Shown here piece by piece: positions 7,226 through 16,105 of a stretch of DNA of 64,000 nt. The stretch's first letter is position 1. Every line of letters starts with the position of its first letter. The position numbers and the translations under genes were made by a program. Under the pieces are notes generated by a model, which made no database searches, had not been told where the DNA came from, and was given only the letters and a program-made list of their open reading frames with translations. Origin of the DNA: Nostoc sp. NMS8 (lineage in GTDB: Bacteria; Cyanobacteriota; Cyanobacteriia; Cyanobacteriales; Nostocaceae); assembly GCF_017115045.1 (NCBI RefSeq), contig NZ_JABXKK010000048.1, positions 1-64,000 on the forward strand, written 5' to 3'.

Positions 7226-9740
7226 CTATCGAGTCCTTAATAACTGCACAAAAGTATTACTCACCGTATTGTCTTTAGTGTCGGCGGCGTATTGAATCAA
7301 TTCTTCCCGTAGTTCTTTGGCTGCATCTATCTCAAGTAAGGTTGCTAGCAAGAAATAAACACCACGAAAACGCGGATCGCCCATTCTATCAACTAATAAT
7401 CCTTCGGCGGCATCAGTTTCGCCCAGAAAGTTTTGCACTAAGAAGAAATCCATGATTTTATCGTGGCGGAAGTACCATTCTTTCTGGGCTTCGCCTTTTT
7501 CATCTTGCCACTGACGGCTGACTACCATCTTGTATTTTTCGTCTGACAAAGACATGGCAACTTGATAAAATTCATCCCCAGGTAAGGCTTGTTTGTCTTC
7601 GAGTCGCATTTCGTAGACGGCGGCTGAGAATTTCTTTAAGGGAAATTCTTGATTCCATTCTTTGAGGTATTCTGCCGCCATTAAATTGTATTGCTGTTCT
7701 TGCAGGCGAAACAAGTTTGGGTGTTTACCTTGTGATAACATCAGCGCTACCACTGTTAGATCCATTGGATTGGAAAGAATGCGGCGGACAGCGTTTAACT
7801 CTTCTTTGGCTTGTGGCTGTTGAAAGACTTCTGTTAAATAGTTGGTGCAGGCTTTGGCGTAATCAGCACCTTGAACTTGGGCATCTTTGGGGAGTCGCAG
7901 CTGACGGGATATCAAAAACTCTTGAATTTGTTGTTGTTCAAGGGGCTGCAATTTATATATCTTGGCGGTTGAGGGCGGTGTCCACTCTAGGGGCTGGGTA
8001 GTCATGATAATGTTGCCCCGGAAATAGCTTTCGACAAATTGGCAGATTTTCGCGCGGGTTTCGGCGGTGACTTCGTTGAGTCCGTCGATGCAGATGTCAA
8101 TTGCACCACTGTAAATCAGGTTTTTCAGGAAGCCGGCATCTTGGGCTTGGCCGTGTAGCTTGTCTTGGATGGCTTCAATTACGCCTTTATGACATTTCTG
8201 GGCGGGGAGATAGACAAGAATTTGCTGGGAGTTTTTGACGAGATGGCGCAAAAACATCGACTTGCCTAAACCAGAATCGCCTTCTAAGACTATTTGCCCT
8301 TTGATACTGGGTAAGGCTACGGTGACAGGGAGGATTTCTTCGGAGGTGGGAATTTTGACTCTGGACTCTGGGAAGTATGATTGGTCATTAAAGTTATCTA
8401 AGCCAGCATCGGCTAATAGAGAAGGCTGGAACGGCTCAAAGAGTTTGCGGCGCAGGAAGGGAACCCAGGCGAGGAGAAAGCCGACATAGCCGACACCGAA
8501 AATTCGGCGTACCCACGGGTTCCAGAAGAAGATGGCTTGGACTTGAGGAAATTTGGGGTAGGCAAAGATGAGGGCTAGCCACAAGGCAGCATGGATGAGG
8601 ATTGTATTTCTGGCGCGGACAAACCATCGCCACACCTCCAGATTATCTATAACTGACTGCACCGCATTCGCATTGGTGGAATTGACTTGTTTGAGGTTGT
8701 TGTAATGGCTTTGCAGTAAGAGAAGATTATCTAATTTCCAAGTCACGTTTTTGTTGGCGGTAACTTCGGAAATTTGCTTGGCTAAGTCTTCTCTTAATTC
8801 TGTTAACCCTTGAGTAGGTTCCCAGGCTTTGAGAAAAACCTCTAGTGTTTTCTTGCCCTGTTCGTGGGTAAGTTTAGGAGGAACTGCTTTTCTCTCAGGT
8901 CTGCCTACCCATGTGAGTAGCGTTTTTACTTCATCATTGCCACCACTCAGGAAATAAGTCAAAAACCGCCAATATTCAAAGTCTCCGTTTTGTTTAAGCC
9001 TTTCCTGGTTTGGTTCATAGGCATAATTCAAAACTATAACAACCTCTTCTAACTTGAGTTGTTTTATATTTTCCAATGCCTCAGCCGCACTGCCACGAAC
9101 TCTTGAGTCAACCTTTTCATCCTTGAGGAAGTTAAGGATGTCAGCGATATACGGCGTTGCTGCCTGTCCCAGGTTGGCCAATCCCGAAATCAAATCGCCA
9201 CGAATATATGAGTCAACCTTTTCATCCTTGAGGATGTTGGCGATGTCAGGGATATACTTGGTAGCCGCCTCTCCCAGGTTACCCAATGCTGATGCCGCAC
9301 CAGAACGAACATTTGAGTCAACCTTTTCATCCTTGAGGATGTTGGCGATCGATGTCAGGGATATACTTGGTAGCCGCCTCTCCCAGGTTGCCCAATGCTG
9401 ATGCCGCACTGCCACGAACATCTGAAGGAACCTTTTCATCCTTGAGGATGTTGGCGGCTATCTGGGCAATTTTCTCCGGTTTTTTAAGCAGAATTTTTAA
9501 ATCTTGCGGCTTATATTTAGCTAATTTGTCAAAAGCATATTGCTTTACTTTGAGGTAACTGTCGTCAAGGGCTGCTACTATGCCGTCAATCTGCCACTGT
9601 TGCGGTTTGGGTTTGGGGGTTTCTTTGGCGCTTACCCAAGGTAAACAGAGGAGGAAGGAGAAGATAAAGGCTAAAGCATAAAGAATAAAGGGAGAAGGCT
9701 TGCTGCTGTGGCGGGGTGTGGTGAGCATAATTTGGGGCAA
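7226..9740 (-). pseudogene. HEAT-repeat / transmembrane / NACHT ATPase, frameshifted
   Basis: Two overlapping frames (9327-9740, 137 codons; 7226-9439, 737 codons) form one gene interrupted by an extra CGAT at 9350-9353. Removing it restores about 836 residues: an N-terminal signal or membrane segment (FILYALAFIFSFLLCLPWVSA), four 35-residue HEAT-like units (IANILKDEKV..VR..AASALGNLGEAATKYIPD), a membrane pair around HAALWLALIFAYP and VGYVGFLLAWVPFL, then a NACHT-type ATPase with Walker A EGDSGLGKSMFLRHLV and Walker B IDICIDGLNEVT. The likely topology puts the HEAT part outside the cytoplasmic membrane and the ATPase inside. STAND ATPases are signal-transducing switches, often in defence. The downstream frame has only a weak start inside the repeats, so the product is probably lost or rare. 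Confidence 0.8.
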
Positions 9741-9852
9741 GGCGGCAGATTACACGCGGTTATGGGTATAATATCAGCCTTGCAATTCCTAATTCCTGAT
9801 TGAGAGCCTTTAATATTCGTGAGCGAGTATTAAATACTCATTCACGAATATT

Positions 9853-10062
9853 TGATATTCATCGACGAATGTTTGATATTCAGCGACGAATGTTTGATAT
9901 TCATCGCCGAAGCTTTGAGGTTCATCGATGAGGCTTTAATATTCATCGGCGAATGTTTGATATTCATCGCCAAATCTTTGATATTCATCGGCGAAGCTTT
10001 GAGGTTCATCGATGATGCTTTGAGGTTTATTCACGAAGCTTTAAGGCTCATCGGCGATGCTT
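9853..10062. repeat. 21-bp satellite array I
   Basis: Ten contiguous 21-bp units with no spacers, of the type TGATATTCATCGACGAATGTT. Variants carry ATCGGCGAAG or ATCGATGAGG. Degenerate units continue on both sides (about 9812-9852 and 10063-10075). Each unit has a near-palindrome centred on TTCATCGRYGAA. The unit length is a multiple of three without stops, so both strands stay open, but there is no credible start or ribosome binding site. It lies upstream of the HEAT-NACHT gene. Confidence 0.85.
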
Positions 10063-10146
10063 TGAGGTTCATTAACCAAAATATACATCTCGTTTTGCAA
10101 ATCAAGATACTCTCGATATGATTCGGTTAAGGTGTATAGCCATTGT

Positions 10147-10283
10147 AGATCCCCCTAAATCCCCCTTAAGAAGGGGGACTTTTAAGAAGTTTTCTCCGTT
10201 TTTGGAGATCCCCCTAAATCCCCTTTAAGAATGGGGACTTTAAGAGCTTTTAGCCCCCCTTAAGAAGGGGGGTTGGGGGGATC
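10147..10283. repeat. GATCCCCC/GGGGGATC palindromic repeat cluster
   Basis: Same core sequence as the interior of the family-1 elements (AGATCCCCCTAAATCCCCC ... GGGGGGTTGGGGGGATC), but without the GAGGATG terminal repeats. It can fold into a long hairpin and encodes nothing. Confidence 0.7.
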
Positions 10284-10309
10284 AAAAGCCTGTGGCGCAA
10301 CTCTAGAAG

Positions 10310-10329
10310 ACTTGTGTGTACACCGTAGC
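10310..10329. repeat. 20-bp inverted repeat, right arm
   Basis: ACTTGTGTGTACACCGTAGC, the perfect reverse complement of 7127-7146. It lies just 3' of the DUF559 gene. Confidence 0.7.
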
Positions 10330-10332
10330 TTT

Positions 10333-10719
10333 TTAAGGAGTGCTAGGGGGGATCAAGCGCTGTATCTGCTCACACACACTATCAAAGTGATTTAAAACTT
10401 GACTATTTGTAAACCTAATAATCTTTAAACCATAGCCTTCCAAAATGTTTGTTCTCTCTAGATCATAATCTTGACCTTCATCTGTAAAATGACTATCCCC
10501 ATCAACTTCAATCACTGTTTTTAAAGTAGGGCAGTAAAAATCAACTATGAAATGATTAATCGGTCGTTGTCTTAAAACCCGATATTGAAAATTTCTCAAA
10601 TATTCATACCACAGCTTTTTTTCTGCTGGGGTCATATTTTTACGAAGTTCTTTCGCTCTTTCTACAAGCTTTAGATTGTAAGGTAAATGGTGATTGCTGC
10701 TATTGAGTTTGTTTGTCAT
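10333..10719 (-). CDS. DUF559 (Vsr-like endonuclease fold) protein
   Basis: 128 residues. The core (NMTPAEKKLWYEYLRNFQYR, VLRQRPINHFIVDFYCPTLK, TVIEVDGDSH, GYGLKIIRFTN) is the DUF559 family, related to very-short-patch-repair and other PD-(D/E)XK endonucleases. The catalytic Asp in IVDFYCP and Glu in VIEVDGDSH are present. It is widespread in repeat-rich cyanobacterial DNA, often near mobile elements, with no proven role. The last residues (IPPSTP) are encoded by the edge of a palindromic repeat (GGGGGGATCAAG), so the natural stop may have been replaced by an insertion. Confidence 0.85.
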   Translation of the reverse strand: MTNKLNSSNHHLPYNLKLVERAKELRKNMTPAEKKLWYEYLRNFQYRVLRQRPINHFIVDFYCPTLKTVIEVDGDSHFTDEGQDYDLERTNILEGYGLKIIRFTNSQVLNHFDSVCEQIQRLIPPSTP

Positions 10720-10778
10720 ATTTTCTAGTGTTTATACCCCTTACCCAATACTGCGTAGGTTTTGGTGCATAGTTATGG

Positions 10779-10891
10779 AGATCCCCCCTAACCCCCCTTA
10801 AAAAAGGGGGGAACCGGAGTCAAAGCTCCCCCTCAAAAAGGGAGGAACTAGAATCTAAGTCCCCCTTTTTAAGGGGGACTTAGGGGGATCT
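10779..10891. repeat. GATCCCCC/GGGGGATC palindromic repeat
   Basis: Begins GAGATCCCCCCTAACCC and ends GACTTAGGGGGATCTC, giving a perfect outer palindrome with internal C-run/G-run hairpins. It separates the DUF559 gene from the next minus-strand gene. Confidence 0.7.
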
Positions 10892-10932
10892 CAAAGTATT
10901 TGCTAGATCACTAAAGGATTTTTTAAAAGCCT

Positions 10933-11412
10933 TTAAGAATCGACAGCAGCTTTGTTGGCAGGTTTATTTTTTATAGCTTTAAAACGATCGCCTAATTGTT
11001 CAGCTATAGTTTTTAACCCTGGAGTTTTCTTAGCTGCTGTCTTGACGTAATCATAAACTGTCAAGCTGCTACCCATTGCTTCGCTACCAACTGCCATTAG
11101 GGTATCATCTACTTGTTCTGTCAGTTGTCGCAGTCCAATCAACAGTTCGGTGAGGTTGGCGGCTAGTTGATAATCCCGGACAAACTCATCTAAATCGAAG
11201 CTGGCTGGTAAGATTTCTTTGTTAGACTGGGCAGCAATCAGGCTAGTGTTGACAAAAGCTAGTCTTTTATCGCCCATCTTAAATAACTTGCGTCGTTCTT
11301 CTGCACTGAGGGTTACGAGAAAAGGCATCTTTGCTTGGATAGTCGCAAAGGCTGCTTTAATTTCTTGGATATCTGCTGGGGAAAGGGAAGCGGTGATGTT
11401 TTGGTATGCCAT
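10933..11412 (-). CDS. conserved hypothetical protein, helical
   Basis: 159 residues, predicted mostly helical and soluble, without a signal peptide or membrane segment. The N-terminal half (SLSPADIQEIKAAFATIQAK, LSAEERRKLFKMGDKRLAF) looks like stacked amphipathic helices. A Lys/Ala-rich tail follows (FKAIKNKPANKAAVDS). I recognise it only as a cyanobacterial type of hypothetical protein. No catalytic motif is visible. It is bracketed by palindromic repeats and is not obviously part of an operon. Confidence 0.7.
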   Translation of the reverse strand: MAYQNITASLSPADIQEIKAAFATIQAKMPFLVTLSAEERRKLFKMGDKRLAFVNTSLIAAQSNKEILPASFDLDEFVRDYQLAANLTELLIGLRQLTEQVDDTLMAVGSEAMGSSLTVYDYVKTAAKKTPGLKTIAEQLGDRFKAIKNKPANKAAVDS

Positions 11413-11512
11413 TGGTTATTTACTGTGGTAAATCTGTTTGTTATGATTCCCACTGATAAATGCGATCGCACAGTATTTAAGGAATGGGGAGTAGGGAAAA
11501 TAACCTCTCTGG

Positions 11513-11672
11513 TTTACACACAAGTCGAATTACCCCCCTTAATCCCCCCTTGTAAAGCGAGCGTGTACACACAAGTCGAATTACCCCCCTTAATCCCCCC
11601 TTATAAAGGGGGGAAACAAGAAAAATCCGGTTCCCTCCCCTTGCAAAGGGGAGGGTTAGGGAGGGGTAAAAC
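11513..11672. repeat. repeat block with 50-bp tandem direct repeat
   Basis: Two direct copies of a unit starting TACACACAAGTCGAATTACC (about 11514 and 11564), each containing CCCCCCTTAATCCCCCCTT. A G-run/C-run hairpin half follows (AAAGGGGGGAAAC ... TCCCTCCCCTTGCAAAGGGG). The TACACACAAGT part matches the inverted repeats at 7127 and 10310. Confidence 0.7.
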
Positions 11673-11689
11673 TTACGCTTCAAGTCAGT

Positions 11690-12769
11690 TTACCGAATAA
11701 TTTCTTTAACAACGCCAACAAAGCGTTCCATATCCGCGTGGGTAATGGCTCCCATTGTTGATACTCGAAAGATTGATTGAGCTAAATTTCCCTGTCCAGA
11801 ATAAATTATATAATCTCGTGCTTTCAGTTGGTCGTGAAATTCTTCATAGCTGAAACCGTCTGGTAAGTAGTAGGCATTCAAGACAACGGATGAACTGCCA
11901 AGAGGAAGTAAGGGTTTAATTCCGATTGAGGCTAAACCATCTCTGACTAAGCTGGCAAGTTGGTTGTAATGGCTGTGTCTGACACGCCAACCTCCTGCTT
12001 CTACCATTTCTTGCAAAGCTTCTGTTAAAGCATAAAATGTCTGTACTGATTGCGTAAACGGTGTGCCGCCTCGGTCTTGCTGCTGGCAATAGGTTGCTAA
12101 ATCTAAATACAAGGTGCGGGGAATTGTGTCTATTGGCGGTAGTGCATCCCGTTGCAGGATAACAAAGGATACTCCAGGGACACCATGCAGACATTTATTA
12201 GCTGTCGCAGCGCAAGCGGTGATTCCCCAATCTGCAAAATTTAGTTCCTCAGCACCAAAGCTGCTGACTGCATCTACTAATAGTTTGATGCGGCGTTCTT
12301 GGCAAATTGGCGCAAGTTCCACCAAATTATTTAAGCGGCCGGTAGTAGTTTCGTGATGGACGACAGCAAGGTGGGTGATGTCGGCGTTTTCATCCAGGAG
12401 TTTGACTAAAGCCTTGATATCTATTTCGGCATCCCAAGGATGGGAAAGTGTGATGTAATCAATGCCGTGGATTTTGGCGATTTTGGATAGTCGTTCGCCA
12501 TATACACCGTTTTCAATTACCAGCAATTTCCCGTCTGTGGGTACTAAACTGCTGATCATCGCTTCCATCGCGGCGGTTCCAGAACCCGTGAGGAGAACTG
12601 CTGCCCAGCGCTCGCTTCCAAGACCATAAACTTGAAGTAATTGTTCGCGGATTCTGTTTTGAAGTTGGGAAAATTCCACCTCACGATGACACAAATCGGG
12701 ACGCAACAGGGCATTTCTGACGCGATCGCTCAAATTAACGGGGCCGGGGTTTAGTAAAATCATTACCAA
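11690..12769 (-). CDS. phnW: 2-aminoethylphosphonate--pyruvate aminotransferase family
   Basis: 359 residues of a class-V PLP aminotransferase (PhnW / alanine-glyoxylate type). Visible features are the N-terminal LLNPGPVNLSDRVRNALL, the phosphate-binding segment VLLTGSGTAAMEAMISSL, Asp-Ala in LLVDAVSSFGAEEL, and the PLP Lys in ACAATANKCLHGVPGVSFV (about residue 192). In this cluster it should work in the biosynthetic direction, converting phosphonoacetaldehyde to 2-aminoethylphosphonate with an amino donor. It is the last gene of the minus-strand set pepM-ppd-transaminase. A 180-bp inverted-repeat element separates it from ppd. Confidence 0.85.
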   Translation of the reverse strand: MVMILLNPGPVNLSDRVRNALLRPDLCHREVEFSQLQNRIREQLLQVYGLGSERWAAVLLTGSGTAAMEAMISSLVPTDGKLLVIENGVYGERLSKIAKIHGIDYITLSHPWDAEIDIKALVKLLDENADITHLAVVHHETTTGRLNNLVELAPICQERRIKLLVDAVSSFGAEELNFADWGITACAATANKCLHGVPGVSFVILQRDALPPIDTIPRTLYLDLATYCQQQDRGGTPFTQSVQTFYALTEALQEMVEAGGWRVRHSHYNQLASLVRDGLASIGIKPLLPLGSSSVVLNAYYLPDGFSYEEFHDQLKARDYIIYSGQGNLAQSIFRVSTMGAITHADMERFVGVVKEIIR

Positions 12770-12792
12770 AGTTAGGAGTTAGGAGTTAGAAC

Positions 12793-12972
12793 CGAATGGC
12801 ACTAAGAAAAGGGAAAATCGGTGAGGCAGCAGGGGTGCAGAGGAGCAGAGGAGCAGGGGAGAAAGAAGAAGTTTTAGGTATTGCGTTCGGATATTTAGAA
12901 ATTCCCCTCTGCCCCCCTGCCCCTCTGCAATCCTTACGCTGCATACTCTTCAGCTTAACTTAGTGCCATTCG
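12793..12972. mobile_element. non-coding inverted-repeat element (MITE) with 9-bp target duplication
   Basis: 14-bp perfect terminal inverted repeats, CGAATGGCACTAAG (12793-12806) and CTTAGTGCCATTCG (12959-12972), are flanked on both sides by the direct repeat AGTTAGAAC (12784-12792 and 12973-12981). About 180 bp, no protein. The interior is a purine-rich/pyrimidine-rich hairpin (GAGGAGCAGGGG / CCCCTGCCCCTC type). The 9-bp duplication shows it arrived by transposition. It lies in the 3' end of the phosphonopyruvate decarboxylase gene. Confidence 0.85.
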
Positions 12973-14131
12973 AGTTAGAACCAATGTGTTTCATGAAGCG
13001 TTGCAAAACTGCTTCTGGGGTGAGGTTGGGGCGGGGTAGCTTTTCTAAAGTTCCGGGACGGATTTTTAAATGAGCGAATTTAGGTCTGGTGTTGGCATCT
13101 GAGGTAAATAAAGCATCTAAAAGGGCGGGATCGTCTCCAGCTAATGTAACGCCGTAACCGCAGGCTTCGGCAATTTTGGCAAAGGAAATACCCGCAGAGA
13201 CGGTGGCTTGTGCGCCTGTGGAATCGTGGACTTCATTATCTAAAAGAATATGGGTCAAGTTAGCACCGCCGTAAGTGCCGATGGTAGCAAAATTACCCAT
13301 TCGCATTAATGCTGCTCCATCGCCATCAATTACTACTACCTTGAGGTCTGGACGTGCTAAAGATAGTCCCAATGCCATTGAGGAAGCGCAACCCATTGAG
13401 CCAACCATATAAAGATGATTGGCGCTGTCTTTACTGGCAAATAGTTCGCGTCCTGTGTAACCAGTGGTGGCAATTACTACAGTATTTTTGGCATCAATCA
13501 GTTCTACAATCCTAGCTAATGCTTCGCTGCGAGAAATACGTTGTTCTTTGCGATCGCAAAAAAAGTTTTGCTGAATATGAGCGCTAGTACTATTTTCTCG
13601 CTCTGGGATAGAAGAACGAGTGAGTGCATGAGGGGCAATTGTTCCCTTACGCATAATTAGAGCATAAGGACGGCGTTCTTGCTGCATATAGGCTGTGGCT
13701 CTTTGCAGAACGGGTTCTATTTCTGCTGCATCTGTGGGAAAAAATTCCCAAGGTACAGACATTGTTTCCAGCAATTTATCTGTGATTTGCCCCATTAATT
13801 CATGTTGCGGTTCATCTTGTAATAGGCGATCGCCTCGCAGGGTACAAATCAGCAGCAGTGGAATCCGAAAGATATAAGTGAGGGAGGTTAGCGGGTTAAC
13901 TGCATTCCCCAAACCAGAGTTTTGCATCATCACCACAGCAGGTTTACCAGCAATTGCGGCTCCAGCTGCGATCGCTACAGCATCTCCCTCATTGGCTGCA
14001 CAGATGTATTTAAGTTGAACGTCATTGATGACGTAGTTAATAAAAGGCGTGAGAAAAGAACACGGTACGCCAGTGTACCACCCAAAGCCAAGATTACGCG
14101 CAGCTTCTACAAATTCTTCTGCCTGGATCAT
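12950..14131 (-). CDS. ppd: phosphonopyruvate decarboxylase
   Basis: 393 residues from the ATG at 14131 (MIQAEEFVEAARNLGFGWYT). A longer frame upstream reads through low-complexity repeat DNA and is unlikely to be translated. A ThDP-dependent enzyme that converts phosphonopyruvate to phosphonoacetaldehyde and pulls the unfavourable PEP mutase step forward. The pyrimidine domain is seen in CAANEGDAVAIAAGAAIAGK with the catalytic Glu, and the ThDP motif in VVVIDGDGAALMRMGNF with the downstream Asn in LLDNEVHDSTG. The stop codon and the last six residues (NGTKLS) come from the inserted element. Before insertion it would have ended SNS. The neighbours are pepM (125 bp upstream) and the AEP transaminase. 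Confidence 0.92.
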   Translation of the reverse strand: MIQAEEFVEAARNLGFGWYTGVPCSFLTPFINYVINDVQLKYICAANEGDAVAIAAGAAIAGKPAVVMMQNSGLGNAVNPLTSLTYIFRIPLLLICTLRGDRLLQDEPQHELMGQITDKLLETMSVPWEFFPTDAAEIEPVLQRATAYMQQERRPYALIMRKGTIAPHALTRSSIPERENSTSAHIQQNFFCDRKEQRISRSEALARIVELIDAKNTVVIATTGYTGRELFASKDSANHLYMVGSMGCASSMALGLSLARPDLKVVVIDGDGAALMRMGNFATIGTYGGANLTHILLDNEVHDSTGAQATVSAGISFAKIAEACGYGVTLAGDDPALLDALFTSDANTRPKFAHLKIRPGTLEKLPRPNLTPEAVLQRFMKHIGSNSNGTKLS

Positions 14132-14134
14132 AAT

Positions 14135-14245
14135 TAAGGGGAAAGGGGATTGGGGATTGGGGATTGGGGATGAGGGGGAGCAGGGAGCAGGGAGCAGGGA
14201 GAAGAATTTTCCCCTCCGCCCCCCGCACCCTGCCCCTCTGCCTCT
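14135..14245. repeat. low-complexity G-rich/C-rich hairpin DNA
   Basis: GGGGATTGGGGATTGGGGAT runs and GAGCAGGGAGCAGGGAGCAG, followed by CCCCTCCGCCCCCCGCACC. Such G-rich then C-rich tracts are frequent in Nostoc intergenic DNA and can form a hairpin. It separates pepM from ppd. Similar DNA is at 12820-12930, 53812-53860 and 54970-55170. Confidence 0.6.
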
Positions 14246-14255
14246 TTTCAATGCC

Positions 14256-15911
14256 CTATTGCTTCAATTGAAAAGCAAGGTCAAGATCATCTAAAGAATT
14301 AACATCTAACCAGTTACCGCGAATATAAAGTACCTTGATCGGTTTTCCTTGCTCGATTAAATAATTGCATAATTCTGGCAAACCCAAACTGTTGAATTCT
14401 GGTCGTTTTTGCAATTCATTGAGTGCTTCACTCACCCATTGTCTACCTTGACTCCGCAAGCGCAACATCCCAATCCAGCGTCCGCTAGATTTTCCTAATT
14501 GGGTTTGTGTTGTTTTAGAAATGTCCAACAGGTTGACATCCTGTCCAAAGAGAGAAAGATCGTCTGGGATTGAGCAATAGGCGTAATCAGGTGAACCGCT
14601 AACAGACTTACTGTTCGCGACAGAATCAACTACAGCGACAATCTCTCCAGGACATTCTAATAAATCCCGCAGAATGTAGCTTCTAAATAGTAAATCGCCG
14701 TAAAGCACCAGCATTTCTTCGCCAAAGCTGGTTTGAGCTACGGCTAAGGATGCTAATTCTCCCGTTGTTTCATAATCTGGGTTACGGATGACTTTAGTCC
14801 CCGGAACGTTAATAGTTTCTGCTTTGTAACCCGCGACAACGGTAATATCATGGATGGCAAGTTTCTTGAATTTGTCCACTAACAATCTGAGCAGGGGTTT
14901 ACCTCCAAGGGGTAACATGACTTTTGGTTTATCTTGCGTCAAACCTGCTAACTCTTGGCCTCTGCTAGCAGCCAAAACGATCGCTTGAGTATGTTGTCGT
15001 CCGTTGTTAAAGTAGCGTTTTTCAGCTTCTATGAGTTCATCCGCCCCCTGTAGCCGGAAAATTTCTTTTACAGGCGCAATATCATCTTCAATGTTGATTA
15101 AAGTTTCGCTGGCTTTCACTTCACGCGCGATCGCCTGCATACTATCAACAGCAGCTCGAATTAGATGGTTTGCCCAGATGACTAAATTAACTTCAGCTTT
15201 GCGAAAAACATCAGTAGGCGTGCTGTAATATTTAGTCGGTATAATCACTAAAGGGGAACGACCCGCCCATTCTTTAGCAAAGGCTAGCACTTGGTCAGGG
15301 CGCGATGATTTACTGTGAATCAGAACGGCAGTTGCTCCGGCTGCGTGGTAAGCTTCAGCTCGGCGCAATGCCTCCGAAAGATCCCAGCCAGCAATCAAAG
15401 CTTCCAGTCGGGCGACGATGCAAAAATCTGGGTCTGTCTGACTATCCTTACCCGCCTTAATTTTGCCGCAGAATTCATCAATATCAGCTAAAGGTTGGCG
15501 ACTACCGTTGATAAAGCTATTGGTTTTCGGAAAAAGCTTATCTTCAATACAGACTCCAGCAATACCTCGCTGTTCTAACTTTTTGACCAGGCGACGCATA
15601 TTATTAAAGTTGCCATAACCAGTATCCCCGTCTAACAAAATCGGGATGCTGGTGACATCAGACATGAACTCTAGCATTTCGACAACTTGAGTCCAACTAG
15701 CTTCATTATTATCTCGAACCCCATATTGAGCCGAAAGGGCTAGTCCACTTGCCCAAATTCCTTTAAATCCAGCCTCTTCCACAATTCGGGCACTAATCCC
15801 GTTGTGAGCTTCCATAATGAAGTCGAGTTGAGGTGATTCTAGTAGTAACCGCAATTGGGCACACTTATTTAAGTTTGCAGCGGTATCAATGGGTGCAAAT
15901 ATTTGATGCAT
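14256..15911 (-). CDS. pepM: phosphoenolpyruvate mutase fused to a nucleotidyltransferase
   Basis: 551 residues in two domains. Residues about 15-300 are PEP mutase of the isocitrate-lyase superfamily, making the C-P bond of phosphonopyruvate. Key points are [40 protein letters not shown], and the mutase signature [10 protein letters not shown]. Residues about 320-551 are a sugar-nucleotidyltransferase-like domain with the nucleotide-binding start [13 protein letters not shown], the Lys-rich [18 protein letters not shown], and the metal Asp in [12 protein letters not shown]. Such fusions are known in phosphonate pathways, where the second domain is thought to make a CMP-phosphonate. First gene of the minus-strand pathway set. 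Confidence 0.93.
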   Translation of the reverse strand: MHQIFAPIDTAANLNKCAQLRLLLESPQLDFIMEAHNGISARIVEEAGFKGIWASGLALSAQYGVRDNNEASWTQVVEMLEFMSDVTSIPILLDGDTGYGNFNNMRRLVKKLEQRGIAGVCIEDKLFPKTNSFINGSRQPLADIDEFCGKIKAGKDSQTDPDFCIVARLEALIAGWDLSEALRRAEAYHAAGATAVLIHSKSSRPDQVLAFAKEWAGRSPLVIIPTKYYSTPTDVFRKAEVNLVIWANHLIRAAVDSMQAIAREVKASETLINIEDDIAPVKEIFRLQGADELIEAEKRYFNNGRQHTQAIVLAASRGQELAGLTQDKPKVMLPLGGKPLLRLLVDKFKKLAIHDITVVAGYKAETINVPGTKVIRNPDYETTGELASLAVAQTSFGEEMLVLYGDLLFRSYILRDLLECPGEIVAVVDSVANSKSVSGSPDYAYCSIPDDLSLFGQDVNLLDISKTTQTQLGKSSGRWIGMLRLRSQGRQWVSEALNELQKRPEFNSLGLPELCNYLIEQGKPIKVLYIRGNWLDVNSLDDLDLAFQLKQ

Positions 15912-15938
15912 TTATTCTGCTTTTTTCAACCTATATAA

Positions 15939-16092
15939 TATAGCTAGCGGTTTTCAATTGTATGGAATACAGACCTAACCCCAAACCCCTTCCCTACAAG
16001 GGAAGGGGGGTAAGATTCAAAGCCTCTCTCCTTTTAGGAGAGAGGTTTGGAGAGTGGTCAAACTGTAAGGCATCCAAACCAAAACCGCTATA
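15939..16092. repeat. MITE-like element, family 2 (copy A)
   Basis: Ends TATAGCTAGCGGTTTTC and AAAACCGCTATA form inverted repeats. The interior has nested hairpins (CCTTCCCTACAAGGGAAGG and CTCTCTCCTTTTAGGAGAGAG). About 154 bp, no coding capacity. It lies between the second nucleotidyltransferase gene and pepM. Related ends occur at 18778-18872. Confidence 0.7.
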
Positions 16093-16105
16093 AATGAAGA
16101 TACTT

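Noticed and set aside
9853..10062. Satellite arrays as CRISPR arrays
   Set aside because: Units are contiguous with no unique spacers, and 21 bp is too short for a repeat-spacer unit. The same holds for 45368-45556.
9852..10121. Heptad-repeat protein on the plus strand of satellite I (FIDECLI/FIGEALR units)
   Set aside because: The frame is open only because the 21-bp unit has no stop. Start is TTG without a ribosome binding site, and the other strand is also open.
14131..14251. Longer N-terminus for phosphonopyruvate decarboxylase
   Set aside because: The added 40 residues (RGRGAGCGGRRGKFF...) come from low-complexity repeat DNA. The ATG at 14131 gives the normal start of the family.
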